Below are positions 34,255-42,848 of a stretch of DNA of 64,000 nucleotides, one piece after another. The notes under the pieces are model-generated. The model did no database searches and was not told the DNA's origin. It saw only the letters and a list, made by a program, of their open reading frames with translations. Within the stretch, counting starts at the first letter, position 1. Every line of letters starts with the position of its first letter. Source of the stretch: Bradyrhizobium sp. WSM1743 (lineage in GTDB: Bacteria; Pseudomonadota; Alphaproteobacteria; Rhizobiales; Xanthobacteraceae); assembly GCF_000473065.1 (NCBI RefSeq), contig NZ_AXAZ01000003.1:1-64000 (forward strand), read 5' to 3'. Made by a program: the position numbers and the translations under genes.

Positions 34255-35277
34255 CTAACGCCGCGCCTGCGGCCGCGCGCCGCCCTGGGCCTTGATCGCC
34301 CGCAGCACCTTTTCCGGCGTGATCGGCAGCTCGTCGATGCGCACGCCGACGGCGTTGAAGATCGCGTTGGCAACGGCCGGCAGCACGGGATTGGCGCACA
34401 TCTCGCCGGGCCCCTTGGCGCCAAAGGGACCATCGGGAGCAGGGCGTTCCAGCACCGCGATGTCATGCGGACAGACGTCGCCGGGACCGGGCATCAGATA
34501 TTCGACGAAGTCGCGAGGCCCGTGAGCCGGATCGGGATAATAGGGCTCCGGCGTCTCGTAGAGCGCGTGACTGACGCCCATCCAGGCGCCGCCGACGAGC
34601 TGCTGCTCGACCAGGCGCGGGTTGAGCGCGCGGCCGAGCTCATAGGCGGAGTCCATACGGACCATCGCGACCTCGCCGGTCTCGTCGTCGACCTCGACCT
34701 CGGCGACGAGGCAGGCATGGGCGTAGCAGGTCGCCGGCGACATCTCACCGGTTTCGGGGTCGACGTCCGACAGTGGCACCAGGAAGATGCCGCGGCCGGA
34801 GATGGTCTTGCCCTGCTTGAACTGCGCGGCGATCGCGACGTCCTTGGTCGAGATCGAACGGTGCGGCGCGCCCTTGACGTGAATGTTGCCGCGGCCGTCG
34901 GTTTCGAGATCGGCGGCGTTGACCTCGAGCTCTTCGGCTGCCGCCTCCATCATCACGCCGCGGGCCTCGCGGGCGGCGGCCATCACGGCGTTGCCGACGC
35001 GGTGGGTGCCGCGGGAGGCGAACGAGCCCATGCAATGCGGGCCGGTGTCGGAATCCGCCGTGTCGACATAGACGTCCTCGACCGGCACGCCGAGCGTCTC
35101 CGCGCAGATCTGCCGCGTCACCGATTTCATGCCCTGGCCGAGATCGATCGACGACAGCGCGACCGTGAACTTGCCGCTCGGGTTGGAGTGCACCAGCGCC
35201 TGGCTCGGATCGCCGCCGAGATTCATGCCGATAGGATAATTGATCGACGCCATGCCGCGTCCGCGATGCCTGGTCAT
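34255..35277 (-). CDS. Molybdenum hydroxylase large subunit, C-terminal half (separate gene)
   Basis: The 340-residue protein corresponds to the C-terminal half of a xanthine-dehydrogenase-family molybdopterin subunit. It opens with RGRGMASINYPIGMNLGG, which in normal enzymes continues from the middle of the chain. It carries the cofactor contact GQGMKS (48-53), CMGSFASRGTHRVG and the catalytic base Glu292 in GAKGPGE. Its ATG follows the stop of the N-terminal half by one base and has AGGAG at a good distance inside that gene, so it is translated by coupling. Nicotinate dehydrogenase of Eubacterium barkeri (NdhL/NdhM) has a comparable split. Confidence 0.85.
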   Translation of the reverse strand: MTRHRGRGMASINYPIGMNLGGDPSQALVHSNPSGKFTVALSSIDLGQGMKSVTRQICAETLGVPVEDVYVDTADSDTGPHCMGSFASRGTHRVGNAVMAAAREARGVMMEAAAEELEVNAADLETDGRGNIHVKGAPHRSISTKDVAIAAQFKQGKTISGRGIFLVPLSDVDPETGEMSPATCYAHACLVAEVEVDDETGEVAMVRMDSAYELGRALNPRLVEQQLVGGAWMGVSHALYETPEPYYPDPAHGPRDFVEYLMPGPGDVCPHDIAVLERPAPDGPFGAKGPGEMCANPVLPAVANAIFNAVGVRIDELPITPEKVLRAIKAQGGARPQARR

Positions 35278-35278
35278 C

Positions 35279-36871
35279 TCAGCGTCTCCTGGTCCCGAAC
35301 ACGGACGAGAACCGGGTCGCGCCGTGCGATGGCGCGGCGGGACGCGGCGGAGGAGGTGGCGGCGTGGACGGCGGCGGTTCGCGCGGCGGCTCTCTTGTCG
35401 CGGTCACCGGCGCGCGGTCATAGGTCGTGCGCTGCTGCGCCGGTGCGGCGGGCCGGCCACGCGAATCCGTCGGTGTCGCCGGGATCACGGCGCGGCTGCC
35501 GCCGCCGTCCTTGCGCGAGGAGGCGCGCTTGAACTCGTCGCGGATCGGCCACTTGGCTTTTTCGGCCGCCACCTGCACGCATTCGATCAAGGCGGTATTC
35601 TTGGCCTCGCGCCGGTGCGCCTTCATGTCGCCGTCGCGATAGGCATTCAGAATCCGGAACTCCATCGGGTCCATGCCGACGAGGTTGGCAAGCTTGTCCA
35701 TCTGGCACTCGATGGCAAAGTCCATCGCGGTAACGCCGAAGCCGCGCATGGCAGTGGCCGGCGTGCGGTTGGTGAAGACGCAATAGACGTCGCCATAGAC
35801 GTTCGGGATGGTGTAGGGGCCCGGCAGGTGCGCGGCGCATTTCACCGCGGCATAGCTCGACAGCCGCGTATAGGCGCCGCTGTCGAAATAGGCGCGGATC
35901 TTGCGCGCGACGATGCGGCCGTCGCGCATCACGCCGTCCTTGATATAGATGCGTTCGGCGCCGCGTGGCGGGCCGTATTGCATCTCCTCTTCACGGCCGA
36001 ACACGTAGCGGACGGGACGCCCGGTCAGCATGGCGCCGAGGATCGCGAGTGGCTCGGTCAGCGTATCCACCTTGCCGCCAAAGCCGCCGCCGACGGTGCC
36101 GCCGATGAAGTGGAAGGTGTTGGACGGCACGTCGAGGATCTTGGCGCAGGTATCGACGGAGAAGAACAGCGCCTGGGTCGAGGTGTAGACGACGTAGCGG
36201 CCGTTGGTGTCGGGCGCGGCGATCGCGCCATTGGTCTCGGTAGGCGCATGCTCGATCGGCGACATCTGATAGCGCTGCTCGAGGACGTGGTCCGCGGTGG
36301 CGAGCGCGGCATCGGCATCGCCAAAGCGCAGGCGCTGGTGATCGTAGACGTCGTGATAGATGAAGGCGTTCTTCGGATAGGTCTCGTTGACGACGGGCGC
36401 GCCGAGCTTGAGCGCATCCTCGACGTCGAACACGGTCGGCAGCGGCTCGTAGTCGACCCTGACCTTTGCGATCGCTTCGAACGCCTCCCGTTCGCTGTCG
36501 GCGACGATGGCGAGGATCGGCTCGCCCTTGTAGCGAACCTTGTCGACGGCCAGCGACGGCTCGTCGTCCTTGCCGAAGTTGATCAAGCTGAGTAGCGTGT
36601 TGAGGTTGCGCGGCACGTCCGCACCGCGAATGATCCGGCGCACGCCAGCCGAGCGTTCCGCGTCCGTGGTGTCGATGCGGCGCAGCTTTGCATGGGCATG
36701 GGTCGAGCGCAGAACCTTCAGGTGCAGCATGCCCTGCAGCTTATGGTCGTTGAAATAGCTGGACGTGCCCGTGATGTGCCCGAGCATGTCCTGACGCTGC
36801 GTGCCCTTGCCGATCTCCTTGAGATTGTCGTCGCGCTCGTCGGCGAAGATGTCCTTGCGTAGTTCCAGCAT
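35279..36871 (-). CDS. Molybdenum hydroxylase large subunit, N-terminal half with proline-rich tail
   Basis: The 530-residue protein carries the N-terminal half of the molybdopterin subunit: the a/b hammerhead (about 20-140), the first Mo-binding part with FGGK (264-267) and TAMRGFG (374-379). It lacks the AYRCSFR loop of CO dehydrogenase, so it is an XDH-type hydroxylase for an N-heterocycle or aldehyde. After residue 450 it runs into an 80-residue Arg/Pro-rich tail (PPPSTPPPPPP near 500-509) ending FGTRRR. Intact homologues continue at this point into the Mo-binding half; here that half is the next gene. The catalytic Glu is therefore on another polypeptide. Confidence 0.85.
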   Translation of the reverse strand: MLELRKDIFADERDDNLKEIGKGTQRQDMLGHITGTSSYFNDHKLQGMLHLKVLRSTHAHAKLRRIDTTDAERSAGVRRIIRGADVPRNLNTLLSLINFGKDDEPSLAVDKVRYKGEPILAIVADSEREAFEAIAKVRVDYEPLPTVFDVEDALKLGAPVVNETYPKNAFIYHDVYDHQRLRFGDADAALATADHVLEQRYQMSPIEHAPTETNGAIAAPDTNGRYVVYTSTQALFFSVDTCAKILDVPSNTFHFIGGTVGGGFGGKVDTLTEPLAILGAMLTGRPVRYVFGREEEMQYGPPRGAERIYIKDGVMRDGRIVARKIRAYFDSGAYTRLSSYAAVKCAAHLPGPYTIPNVYGDVYCVFTNRTPATAMRGFGVTAMDFAIECQMDKLANLVGMDPMEFRILNAYRDGDMKAHRREAKNTALIECVQVAAEKAKWPIRDEFKRASSRKDGGGSRAVIPATPTDSRGRPAAPAQQRTTYDRAPVTATREPPREPPPSTPPPPPPRPAAPSHGATRFSSVFGTRRR

Positions 36872-36880
36872 GGTCTGACC

Positions 36881-37357
36881 TCAGGCGCTGGCCCGACCGC
36901 CCGCGGCGGCGAGGATGGCATTGATGATCGGCTCGTAGCCGGTGCAGCGGCAGATGTTGCCGGAGATCGCCTCGACCACGTCGGCCCGGCTCGGGGCGGG
37001 ATTGCGATCGAGCAGGGCCTTTGCGGCCATCAGCATGCCCGGCGTACAATAGCCGCACTGGGCGGCAAAATGATCGGCGAACGCACGCTGGAGCGGATGC
37101 AGGTTCGGGCCCTGCTTCATGCCGTCGAGCGTCTCGACCGAGCGGCCCGCGACCGTCTCGGCGAGCGTCAGGCAGGAGAGGTGAAGCTCTCCGTCGATCA
37201 GCACGCTGCAGGTGCCGCAGCCGCCCTGGCCGCAGCCAAATTTCGGCGTCAGATCGCCGATCAGCTCGCGCAGGGCGACCAGCAGGTTGGTGCCGCCATC
37301 GACGAAGATGGCGACGTCGCGGCCGTTGTGACGAAATTGCAGGGGTATTTTGGACAT
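36881..37357 (-). CDS. [2Fe-2S] small subunit of molybdenum hydroxylase
   Basis: The 158-residue protein has an N-terminal plant-type [2Fe-2S] fold with Cys42, Cys47, Cys50 and Cys62 (GCGQGGCGTC) and a C-terminal helical domain with Cys101, Cys104, Cys136 and Cys138 (CGYC, CRC). It passes electrons from the Mo site to FAD. Length and all eight ligands match CoxS/XdhC-type subunits. It lies nine bases before the large subunit gene and six after the FAD subunit. Confidence 0.92.
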   Translation of the reverse strand: MSKIPLQFRHNGRDVAIFVDGGTNLLVALRELIGDLTPKFGCGQGGCGTCSVLIDGELHLSCLTLAETVAGRSVETLDGMKQGPNLHPLQRAFADHFAAQCGYCTPGMLMAAKALLDRNPAPSRADVVEAISGNICRCTGYEPIINAILAAAGGRASA

Positions 37358-37363
37358 GGCGAT

Positions 37364-38182
37364 CTATTCCTGTCCCGACAGCAGACGGCGCAGATGCACG
37401 CCGACGATCTCGCGGCGATACCAGGCGCTGCCGAGCGCGTTGTCGGATGGTGATGTCCCCTCGACTGCCGCGGAAGCCGCGGCCGCGATGGTGGCGGTAT
37501 CCAGCGAGCGTCCCTCCAGCGCGCGTTCGGCGGCGCGGGCGCGGATCTGTGTCGGGGCCATCGAGCCCAGCGCGATCCGCGCGCCGGCGATCCGTCCACC
37601 GCTGATCGGCAGATGCGCGGCCAGCGTGATCACCGAGCCGCCCTTCGGCTTGATGCGGGCGATCTTGCGATAGCGAAAGGCCTCCGCACTCGCTGGCCGG
37701 GTGCAGGAGACCGAAAGCACCAGCGCGCCGGACTGCCGCTCGCGCGATTGCAGGAACTCTTCGAGAGCGATATCGCGCGTGCCGAAGCCGCCTTGCACCG
37801 CAACGGTGGCATCGAGCGCCAGCAGCGCCACGGTGAAATCGCCGTAAGGGTTCGGCGCGAAGAGATTGCCGCCGACCGTGCCCATGTTGCGCACGGCGGG
37901 ACCGCCGATCGACTGGGCAGGGGTATGCAGGAAGGCGAGGTCCCGCTCTGCGAGGACGCGCGCAAAGGTGACACCGGCGCCTAGCGTGATGCGCGGGCCG
38001 GACGCATCGATCCGGGTCAGCGCCTGGTCCTGCGCGCGAACGATCGTCGAAATCGAGACATCGCCTTCGTTCAGCGCCCGCATCACCAGCGTGCCGCCGC
38101 CGAGATAGCGTGCGCTGCGATCCGAGGATAATGCCCCGGCCGCTTCGCCGACACTGGCAAAGGTCTTCACTGTCACGGCCAT
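37364..38182 (-). CDS. FAD-binding medium subunit of molybdenum hydroxylase
   Basis: The 272-residue protein matches CoxM-type subunits. FAD-binding motifs YLGGGTLVMR (30-39) and TVGGNLFAPNPYGD (about 107-120) are present, followed by the C-terminal CODH_FAD_C domain. It transfers electrons from the [2Fe-2S] clusters to the acceptor. The canonical second motif is TIGGN; here it is TVGGN. The ATG at 38182 has GAGG nine bases upstream. Confidence 0.9.
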   Translation of the reverse strand: MAVTVKTFASVGEAAGALSSDRSARYLGGGTLVMRALNEGDVSISTIVRAQDQALTRIDASGPRITLGAGVTFARVLAERDLAFLHTPAQSIGGPAVRNMGTVGGNLFAPNPYGDFTVALLALDATVAVQGGFGTRDIALEEFLQSRERQSGALVLSVSCTRPASAEAFRYRKIARIKPKGGSVITLAAHLPISGGRIAGARIALGSMAPTQIRARAAERALEGRSLDTATIAAAASAAVEGTSPSDNALGSAWYRREIVGVHLRRLLSGQE

Positions 38183-38184
38183 GG

Positions 38185-38628
38185 CTATGCGGCCTCCCTC
38201 AGATGGCGGCGGATTGCCTCGAATCCGGCCTGATAGATGTCTTCGGCGACCATGTGGGTAATGCGGTCCTTGTCCTCCGGCTTCGTGGTGAAGCGCGACT
38301 CCCAATGCCAGAAGGTGCGGTCGCCATCGGTCACCGGCAGCAGCCGCACATGGGCGACGTAGTTGAACATCGGGATCGGGGTATCGAGCAGGCAATAGCT
38401 GAAGGTCTGTTCGAGGTCGGACAGCGCAAGCAATTGCTCGCGCAGCTCGGAGCCGTCCTTGAGCTTGAAGCGCCTGACACAGCCGATCTTGTCGGAGGAT
38501 TGCGCACGTTCGATCGATGAGGTCGCAACCGCCGGATGCCACCGATCGTGGCCGTTGAAATCGCGCAGCACGTCCCACACCGCGTCGGTCGGCGCGTCCA
38601 GGATCGTGCTCTTGACGATATGCGGCAC
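38185..38628 (-). CDS. SRPBCC (START-like) protein, copy A
   Basis: The 147-residue SRPBCC-fold protein has a hydrophobic ligand cavity. Hallmarks are VWDVLRDFNGHDRWHPAV, IGCVRRFKLKDG and the C-terminal helix with QAGFEAIRRHL. The GTG start has GGAGG six bases upstream. It is a clear paralogue of the adjacent SRPBCC protein (shared xxDFNGxxxWHPA and SDKIGCVRxF). CoxG, an SRPBCC protein, recruits CO dehydrogenase to the membrane, so one of these may anchor or load the hydroxylase. Confidence 0.82.
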   Translation of the reverse strand: MPHIVKSTILDAPTDAVWDVLRDFNGHDRWHPAVATSSIERAQSSDKIGCVRRFKLKDGSELREQLLALSDLEQTFSYCLLDTPIPMFNYVAHVRLLPVTDGDRTFWHWESRFTTKPEDKDRITHMVAEDIYQAGFEAIRRHLREAA

Positions 38629-38630
38629 GG

Positions 38631-39068
38631 CTAGCCTCCAAACACGCGCTTCAGCGCGTCGAAGCCGCCCTGGAACACGCCGCCGCCGATATTGTTGACG
38701 AGCTCGGTCTCCCGCTCCGGCGCGCAATCAAATTCTGCGGTCCATTCCAAGAAAGTCTGGTCGCCGTCGGTGACGGGCGTCAGCCGCAGGGTCGCGACGT
38801 AGTTCTCGACACCCATCGGCGATTCCAGGATCGAGTAGGTGCAGAACATGTCGTAGTCGGAGAGGCCGAGCAGCTTCTCGCGGATGCGATCGCCATTGCG
38901 CAGGCGAAAATCTCGCACACACCCGATCTTGTCGGAGGGCTCGCCGCCTTCGATCCGGCTTTCGGCGATAGCAGGATGCCAGTTCGGCAGGCCATTGAAA
39001 TCGCGCACCCGTGCCCAGACGCGGTCGTTGCGGGCGTTGACGACGGTGGAGACGTAGACGCGGGCCAT
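38631..39068 (-). CDS. SRPBCC (START-like) protein, copy B
   Basis: This 145-residue paralogue of the preceding protein has VWARVRDFNGLPNWHPAI, SDKIGCVRDFRLRNG and VFQGGFDALKRVF, all in the same order. The pair arose by tandem duplication; they may form a heterodimer or bind different ligands. It starts nine bases after the flotillin stop, tying the flotillin to the Mo-hydroxylase gene set. Confidence 0.82.
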   Translation of the reverse strand: MARVYVSTVVNARNDRVWARVRDFNGLPNWHPAIAESRIEGGEPSDKIGCVRDFRLRNGDRIREKLLGLSDYDMFCTYSILESPMGVENYVATLRLTPVTDGDQTFLEWTAEFDCAPERETELVNNIGGGVFQGGFDALKRVFGG

Positions 39069-39077
39069 GGCTCGAAC

Positions 39078-41984
39078 TCAGCCTTTCTTCTTCGGACCGC
39101 GCTCGGCCGGCGGCTCGCCGCCCTCCGCCGCAGGCGGGGAGACCGCGGGCTTGTCGCCGCCACCGCCGCTCTTGCGCGCGGCATCCTTGATGCCCTGCAT
39201 GTCGCGGGCCTCGCGGATCAGGCCCGGCATCCTGGCGAGACTGCCGCCCTCGACGCCGATGTCGGACAGGATGGAGTCGATCAGCGGCGCCTGGACGCGG
39301 TAGCGGAGCGCTGAATCGATCACCTCGTCGGTGGCGCTGCGACCGCCATTGCCATTCCCGTGGCCGTTGCCGTTGAGGCCGTCGACCTGGAGGATGCGGA
39401 TACCCTCGATCTTCTCCATCGGCTTGACGCTCTCGCGCACGATGCCCTCGATGCGATCGAGCAGCTTTCTGCGGAACAGCGAGTAGCGGGCCTGATCGGT
39501 CAGTACGTTCTCGGCCTCGTTCAGCATGCGCTGCGCCTCAGCCTCCACGGCCGCGCGTACGCGCTCGGCCTCGGCCGCGATGCGGGTCTCCTCGGCCTGT
39601 TTCTCCGCCAGCAGCACCTCGACGGTCTTGCGCCGCTTGGCGATCTCGCTCTCGCGTGCGGTGACGACGCGCTCGGCGGCTTCGGTTGCCCGCATCCGCG
39701 CCTCCTCGGCGGCGGCGCGCGCGGCCGACTCTTCCAGCGACTTCTGATGGATCGCGATCGCCTTCTCCATCAGCACCGTCTCGACGTCCTTCTCGCGGTT
39801 GACCTCGAGCTTGCGCAGCTCGCGCTCGCGGCCGATGCGGGCCTCGTCGAGGCCGCGGTCGGAGGCGATGCGGGCGCGCTCGACCTCCTCGCGCGCGGCG
39901 ATTTCGGCCTCCTGCAGCGACTGCACACGAGCGACCTCGAGCTGCTCGATGGCGCGGCGCCGCTCGATGCGGGCGGCTTCCAGGGCCTGCTCACGCGAGA
40001 CGTCAGTGGTCTCGACTTCCTTGCGCGCGACGATCTCGGCCTGCCGGACCTGGCGGTCTGCGTCGATCCGCTCGGACTTCTTGGTCGACAGCGCGATGAC
40101 ACGGTCCTCGTCCGCGATCTCGATCGCCTTCTTCTGCTCGATGTTGAGCACCTCGCGCTTCTTGGAGGAATTGATGCGCTCGGCCTCGATCGCCAGGTCG
40201 ACCGTGATGCGCTGCCGCTCGATGGCGTCGCGCCGTTTCAGCTCGGCCGCCTCCAGGATGCCGGTGCGCTCGATCTCCAGCGCGCGGGTTTCGCGTTCGG
40301 CCTGGATCCGCTCGGCTGCAACCGCCTTCTCCTGGGCGATGCGGGCCGCCTCGATCGCCTCGCGCGAGGCGATATCGGCCTCCTCGACGGCGCGGTTGCG
40401 CGCGATCTCGAGCGAGCGCACGCGCTCTTCCTGCGCGATACGGGTGGCCTCCGTGGTCTCGCGCGCGGCGATGCCGGCGACGTCGAGTGCCTGGTTGCGC
40501 TCGATCTCCAGCTGCCGCGTGTTCTGCTCGGCGGCGATGCGCTCGGCGGCGAGCGTCCGCTCCCGGGCGATGCGGGCGGCCTCGACCGCGCGCTGGGCCT
40601 CGATCTCGGCCTCCTGGATGGTCCGCACCTGCTGGATCTCCAGCGCGCGGGTGCGCTCGTCCGAGGAGATGCGCTCGACATTGACGGTCATGGTCTGGGC
40701 GATGCGGGCCTTTTCGGTGGCCTCGCGTGCGGCAATCTCCGCCTCGTCGACCGCGCGCGTGCGCTCGATCTCGCGGCGGCGCGTCTCTTCCTCGTTGGCA
40801 ATGCGGGCGTCGGTCACGACGCGGTCCTGCTGGATGCGGGCCTTTTCGATGGCCTCGCGCGCCGCGATCTCGGCCTCCTCGACCGTACGCATCCGCTCGA
40901 TCTCGCGCTGACGCACTTCGCGTTCCGAAGCGATACGGGTGGTGTCGATCGAGCGCTGGTTGGCAATCCTTGTCTTCTCGATCTCCTCACGCGCCAGCAG
41001 CTCCTTCTCCTCGATGGTGCGGGTCCGCTCGATCTCCTTCTGGCGGGTCTCGCGCTCCGAGGCGATGCGGGCCTCGGCGATGGCCTGCTCATTGGCGATG
41101 CGGGCGCGCTCGATGGCTTCGCGGGCGGAAATCTGCGCCTGTTCGGCCTCCGTCTCGCGCAATGCCCGCTCGCGGGCGACTTCGGTGCGCTGAAGCGCGC
41201 GGCGCATCTCGATGTCGCGTTCCTGCTCGAGGCGCGCGGTCTCGCTCTCGCGCTCGATTTCCAGCGCCTGACGTTCGGCCTCGAGGTTGCGGGAGCGGAT
41301 CTTGATCATCGAGTCCTGCTCGATGTCGTTGCGCAGCTTGCGCTTGGCCTCGATGTCCTCCATCAGGCGGGTCAGGCCTTCGGCGTCGAACCGGTTCGAC
41401 GGGTTGAAGAATTCCAGATCGGTCTGGTCGAGATCGGTGATCGCGACCGATTCCAGCTCGAGGCCATTCTGCGCCAGCGCTTCGGCCGCATTGGTCTTGA
41501 CCCGCGCGACATAGTCGCCGCGCCGCTCGTGCATCTCCTCCATGGTCATTTCGGAGGCGACCGAGCGGATCGCGGAGATGAACTTGCCGGCGAGCAGGGC
41601 ATGCAGCTGCTCTGGCTCCATGGTGCGACGGCCGAGCGTGGCTGCGGCGATCGAGACGGCCTCCCGGGTCGGCTGCACCCGGACGTAGAAGTCGGCCTCG
41701 ATGTCGACGCGCATGCGGTCACGGGTGATCACCGCATCCTGCTTCGAACGCACGATGCCCATCGGCAGCACGTTCATGTTGACCGGTGTGTAATCGTGGA
41801 TGAACGGCAGCACGAAAGCGCCGCCATTGATCACCACGCGTTCGCCGAGGAAGCCGGTCCGGACGAACGAGGTCTCCTTGGAGGAGCGATGATAGAGCCA
41901 GTTCACGATATAGACGCCAACCACGATCACGATGATCGCGACGATCAGCCAGAGGATCAATTCACCGACCAACATCCCTGACAT
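39078..41984 (-). CDS. Giant flotillin-like SPFH protein with 44-residue coiled-coil repeats
   Basis: This 968-residue protein is roughly twice the usual flotillin length. Residues 5-30 form one membrane helix, 35-200 the SPFH/band-7 domain (VLPFIHDYTPVNMNV, TRDRMRVDIEADFYV), and 205-850 one long charged coiled coil. Residues 267-610 consist of tandem units of 44 residues, for example with EIER repeated at 44-residue intervals and one 33-residue unit; both are multiples of 11, fitting a hendecad coil. The C-terminus is Gly/Asn-rich then GPKKKG. Flotillins scaffold ordered membrane domains. Position between a PEP-hydrolase-like gene and the SRPBCC/Mo-hydroxylase genes suggests a scaffold for these enzymes. 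Confidence 0.88.
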   Translation of the reverse strand: MSGMLVGELILWLIVAIIVIVVGVYIVNWLYHRSSKETSFVRTGFLGERVVINGGAFVLPFIHDYTPVNMNVLPMGIVRSKQDAVITRDRMRVDIEADFYVRVQPTREAVSIAAATLGRRTMEPEQLHALLAGKFISAIRSVASEMTMEEMHERRGDYVARVKTNAAEALAQNGLELESVAITDLDQTDLEFFNPSNRFDAEGLTRLMEDIEAKRKLRNDIEQDSMIKIRSRNLEAERQALEIERESETARLEQERDIEMRRALQRTEVARERALRETEAEQAQISAREAIERARIANEQAIAEARIASERETRQKEIERTRTIEEKELLAREEIEKTRIANQRSIDTTRIASEREVRQREIERMRTVEEAEIAAREAIEKARIQQDRVVTDARIANEEETRRREIERTRAVDEAEIAAREATEKARIAQTMTVNVERISSDERTRALEIQQVRTIQEAEIEAQRAVEAARIARERTLAAERIAAEQNTRQLEIERNQALDVAGIAARETTEATRIAQEERVRSLEIARNRAVEEADIASREAIEAARIAQEKAVAAERIQAERETRALEIERTGILEAAELKRRDAIERQRITVDLAIEAERINSSKKREVLNIEQKKAIEIADEDRVIALSTKKSERIDADRQVRQAEIVARKEVETTDVSREQALEAARIERRRAIEQLEVARVQSLQEAEIAAREEVERARIASDRGLDEARIGRERELRKLEVNREKDVETVLMEKAIAIHQKSLEESAARAAAEEARMRATEAAERVVTARESEIAKRRKTVEVLLAEKQAEETRIAAEAERVRAAVEAEAQRMLNEAENVLTDQARYSLFRRKLLDRIEGIVRESVKPMEKIEGIRILQVDGLNGNGHGNGNGGRSATDEVIDSALRYRVQAPLIDSILSDIGVEGGSLARMPGLIREARDMQGIKDAARKSGGGGDKPAVSPPAAEGGEPPAERGPKKKG
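40155..41054 (-). repeat. Tandem 132-bp coding repeats in the flotillin gene
   Basis: The coding sequence for residues 311-610 is built of seven units: the residue after the (E/R)-(E/N)/x pair recurs at positions 313, 357, 401, 445, 489, 522 and 566, i.e. steps of 44, 44, 44, 44, 33 and 44 residues (132 or 99 bases). DNA copies are similar but not identical, so the expansion is old or under coding constraint. Confidence 0.75.
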
Positions 41985-42011
41985 CTTTCCCTCCCTCGAA
42001 CCCTTCAGGCG

Positions 42012-42845
42012 TTAGCGCGCGCCGATCGCCTTGAATTGACGTACCTGCTCCGTCAGCGCCCGCTCCACGGGCAGCCGCTCCATCGAGGACGCCCCGTAGA
42101 AGCCGTGGCAATGGCGGGTGTTCTTCATGATGAAATCGGCATCCGCGGGATCGGCGATCGGCCCGCCATGCGCGAGCACCAGGATGTCCGGATTGACGCT
42201 GAGCGCGGCGGTCGCCCAGGTGTCGATCTGCGCGGGACAGTCCTTCAGCTTCAGTGCGGTCTGCGCGCCGATCGTGCCGCCGGTCGTCAGACCCATGTGG
42301 CAGACGATGATGTCGGCGCCTGCGATCGCCATCGCGGCGGCCTCCTTCTCGCTGAACACGTAGGGCGTCGTCAGCATGTCCTTGTCGTGCGCCTTGGCGA
42401 TCATGTCGATCTCGAGCGCGTAGGACATGCCGGTCTCTTCGAGATTGGCGCGGAAGGTGCCGTCGATCAGCCCCACGGTCGGAAAGTTCTGGACGCCGGC
42501 AAATCCGAGCGCCTTCAGCTGGTCGAGGAACACGTCGATGTCGCGGAACGGATCGGTGCCGTTGACGCCGGCTAGCACCGGCGTCCTGGTGACCACGGGC
42601 AGCACCTCGTTCGCCATCTCGACCACAATCGCGTTGGCGTCGCCGTAAGCCATCAGCCCCGCAAGCGAGCCGCGGCCGGCCATGCGATAGCGGCCGGAAT
42701 TGTAGATGACGATGAGGTCGACGCCGCCGGCTTCCTCGCATTTGGCGGAGAGGCCGGTGCCGGCGCCGCCGCCGACGATCGGCTCGCCGCGTCTTGCCAT
42801 GTCGCGAAACCTCTTCAGCAGCGCTGCGCGTTCAAACGTCGCCAT
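42012..42845 (-). CDS. Phosphoenolpyruvate-hydrolase-family TIM-barrel protein
   Basis: The 277-residue protein resembles the PEP_hydrolase family (Pfam PF09370), TIM barrels near the PEP mutase/isocitrate lyase group. Segments [32 protein letters not shown] and [12 protein letters not shown] are typical. The family usually partners a Tm-1-like (UPF0261) protein, as separate genes or as the C-terminal half of plant Tm-1 proteins. Here it starts three bases after the gene carrying the Tm-1-like domain. The true reaction of the family is not established. Confidence 0.8.
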   Translation of the reverse strand: MATFERAALLKRFRDMARRGEPIVGGGAGTGLSAKCEEAGGVDLIVIYNSGRYRMAGRGSLAGLMAYGDANAIVVEMANEVLPVVTRTPVLAGVNGTDPFRDIDVFLDQLKALGFAGVQNFPTVGLIDGTFRANLEETGMSYALEIDMIAKAHDKDMLTTPYVFSEKEAAAMAIAGADIIVCHMGLTTGGTIGAQTALKLKDCPAQIDTWATAALSVNPDILVLAHGGPIADPADADFIMKNTRHCHGFYGASSMERLPVERALTEQVRQFKAIGAR

Positions 42846-42848
42846 CGG

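Noticed and set aside
34255..36871. CO dehydrogenase (CoxL) identity for the Mo-hydroxylase
   Set aside because: CoxD/CoxE-like genes are present, but the large subunit lacks the AYRCSFR active-site loop and has an XDH-type RGFG region, so CO oxidation is unlikely.
39360..41981. 873-codon plus-strand frame opposite the flotillin
   Set aside because: It mirrors the repetitive coiled-coil coding sequence; Asp/Leu/Gly-rich low complexity, no start signal. The long open frame is a by-product of the repeated codons.
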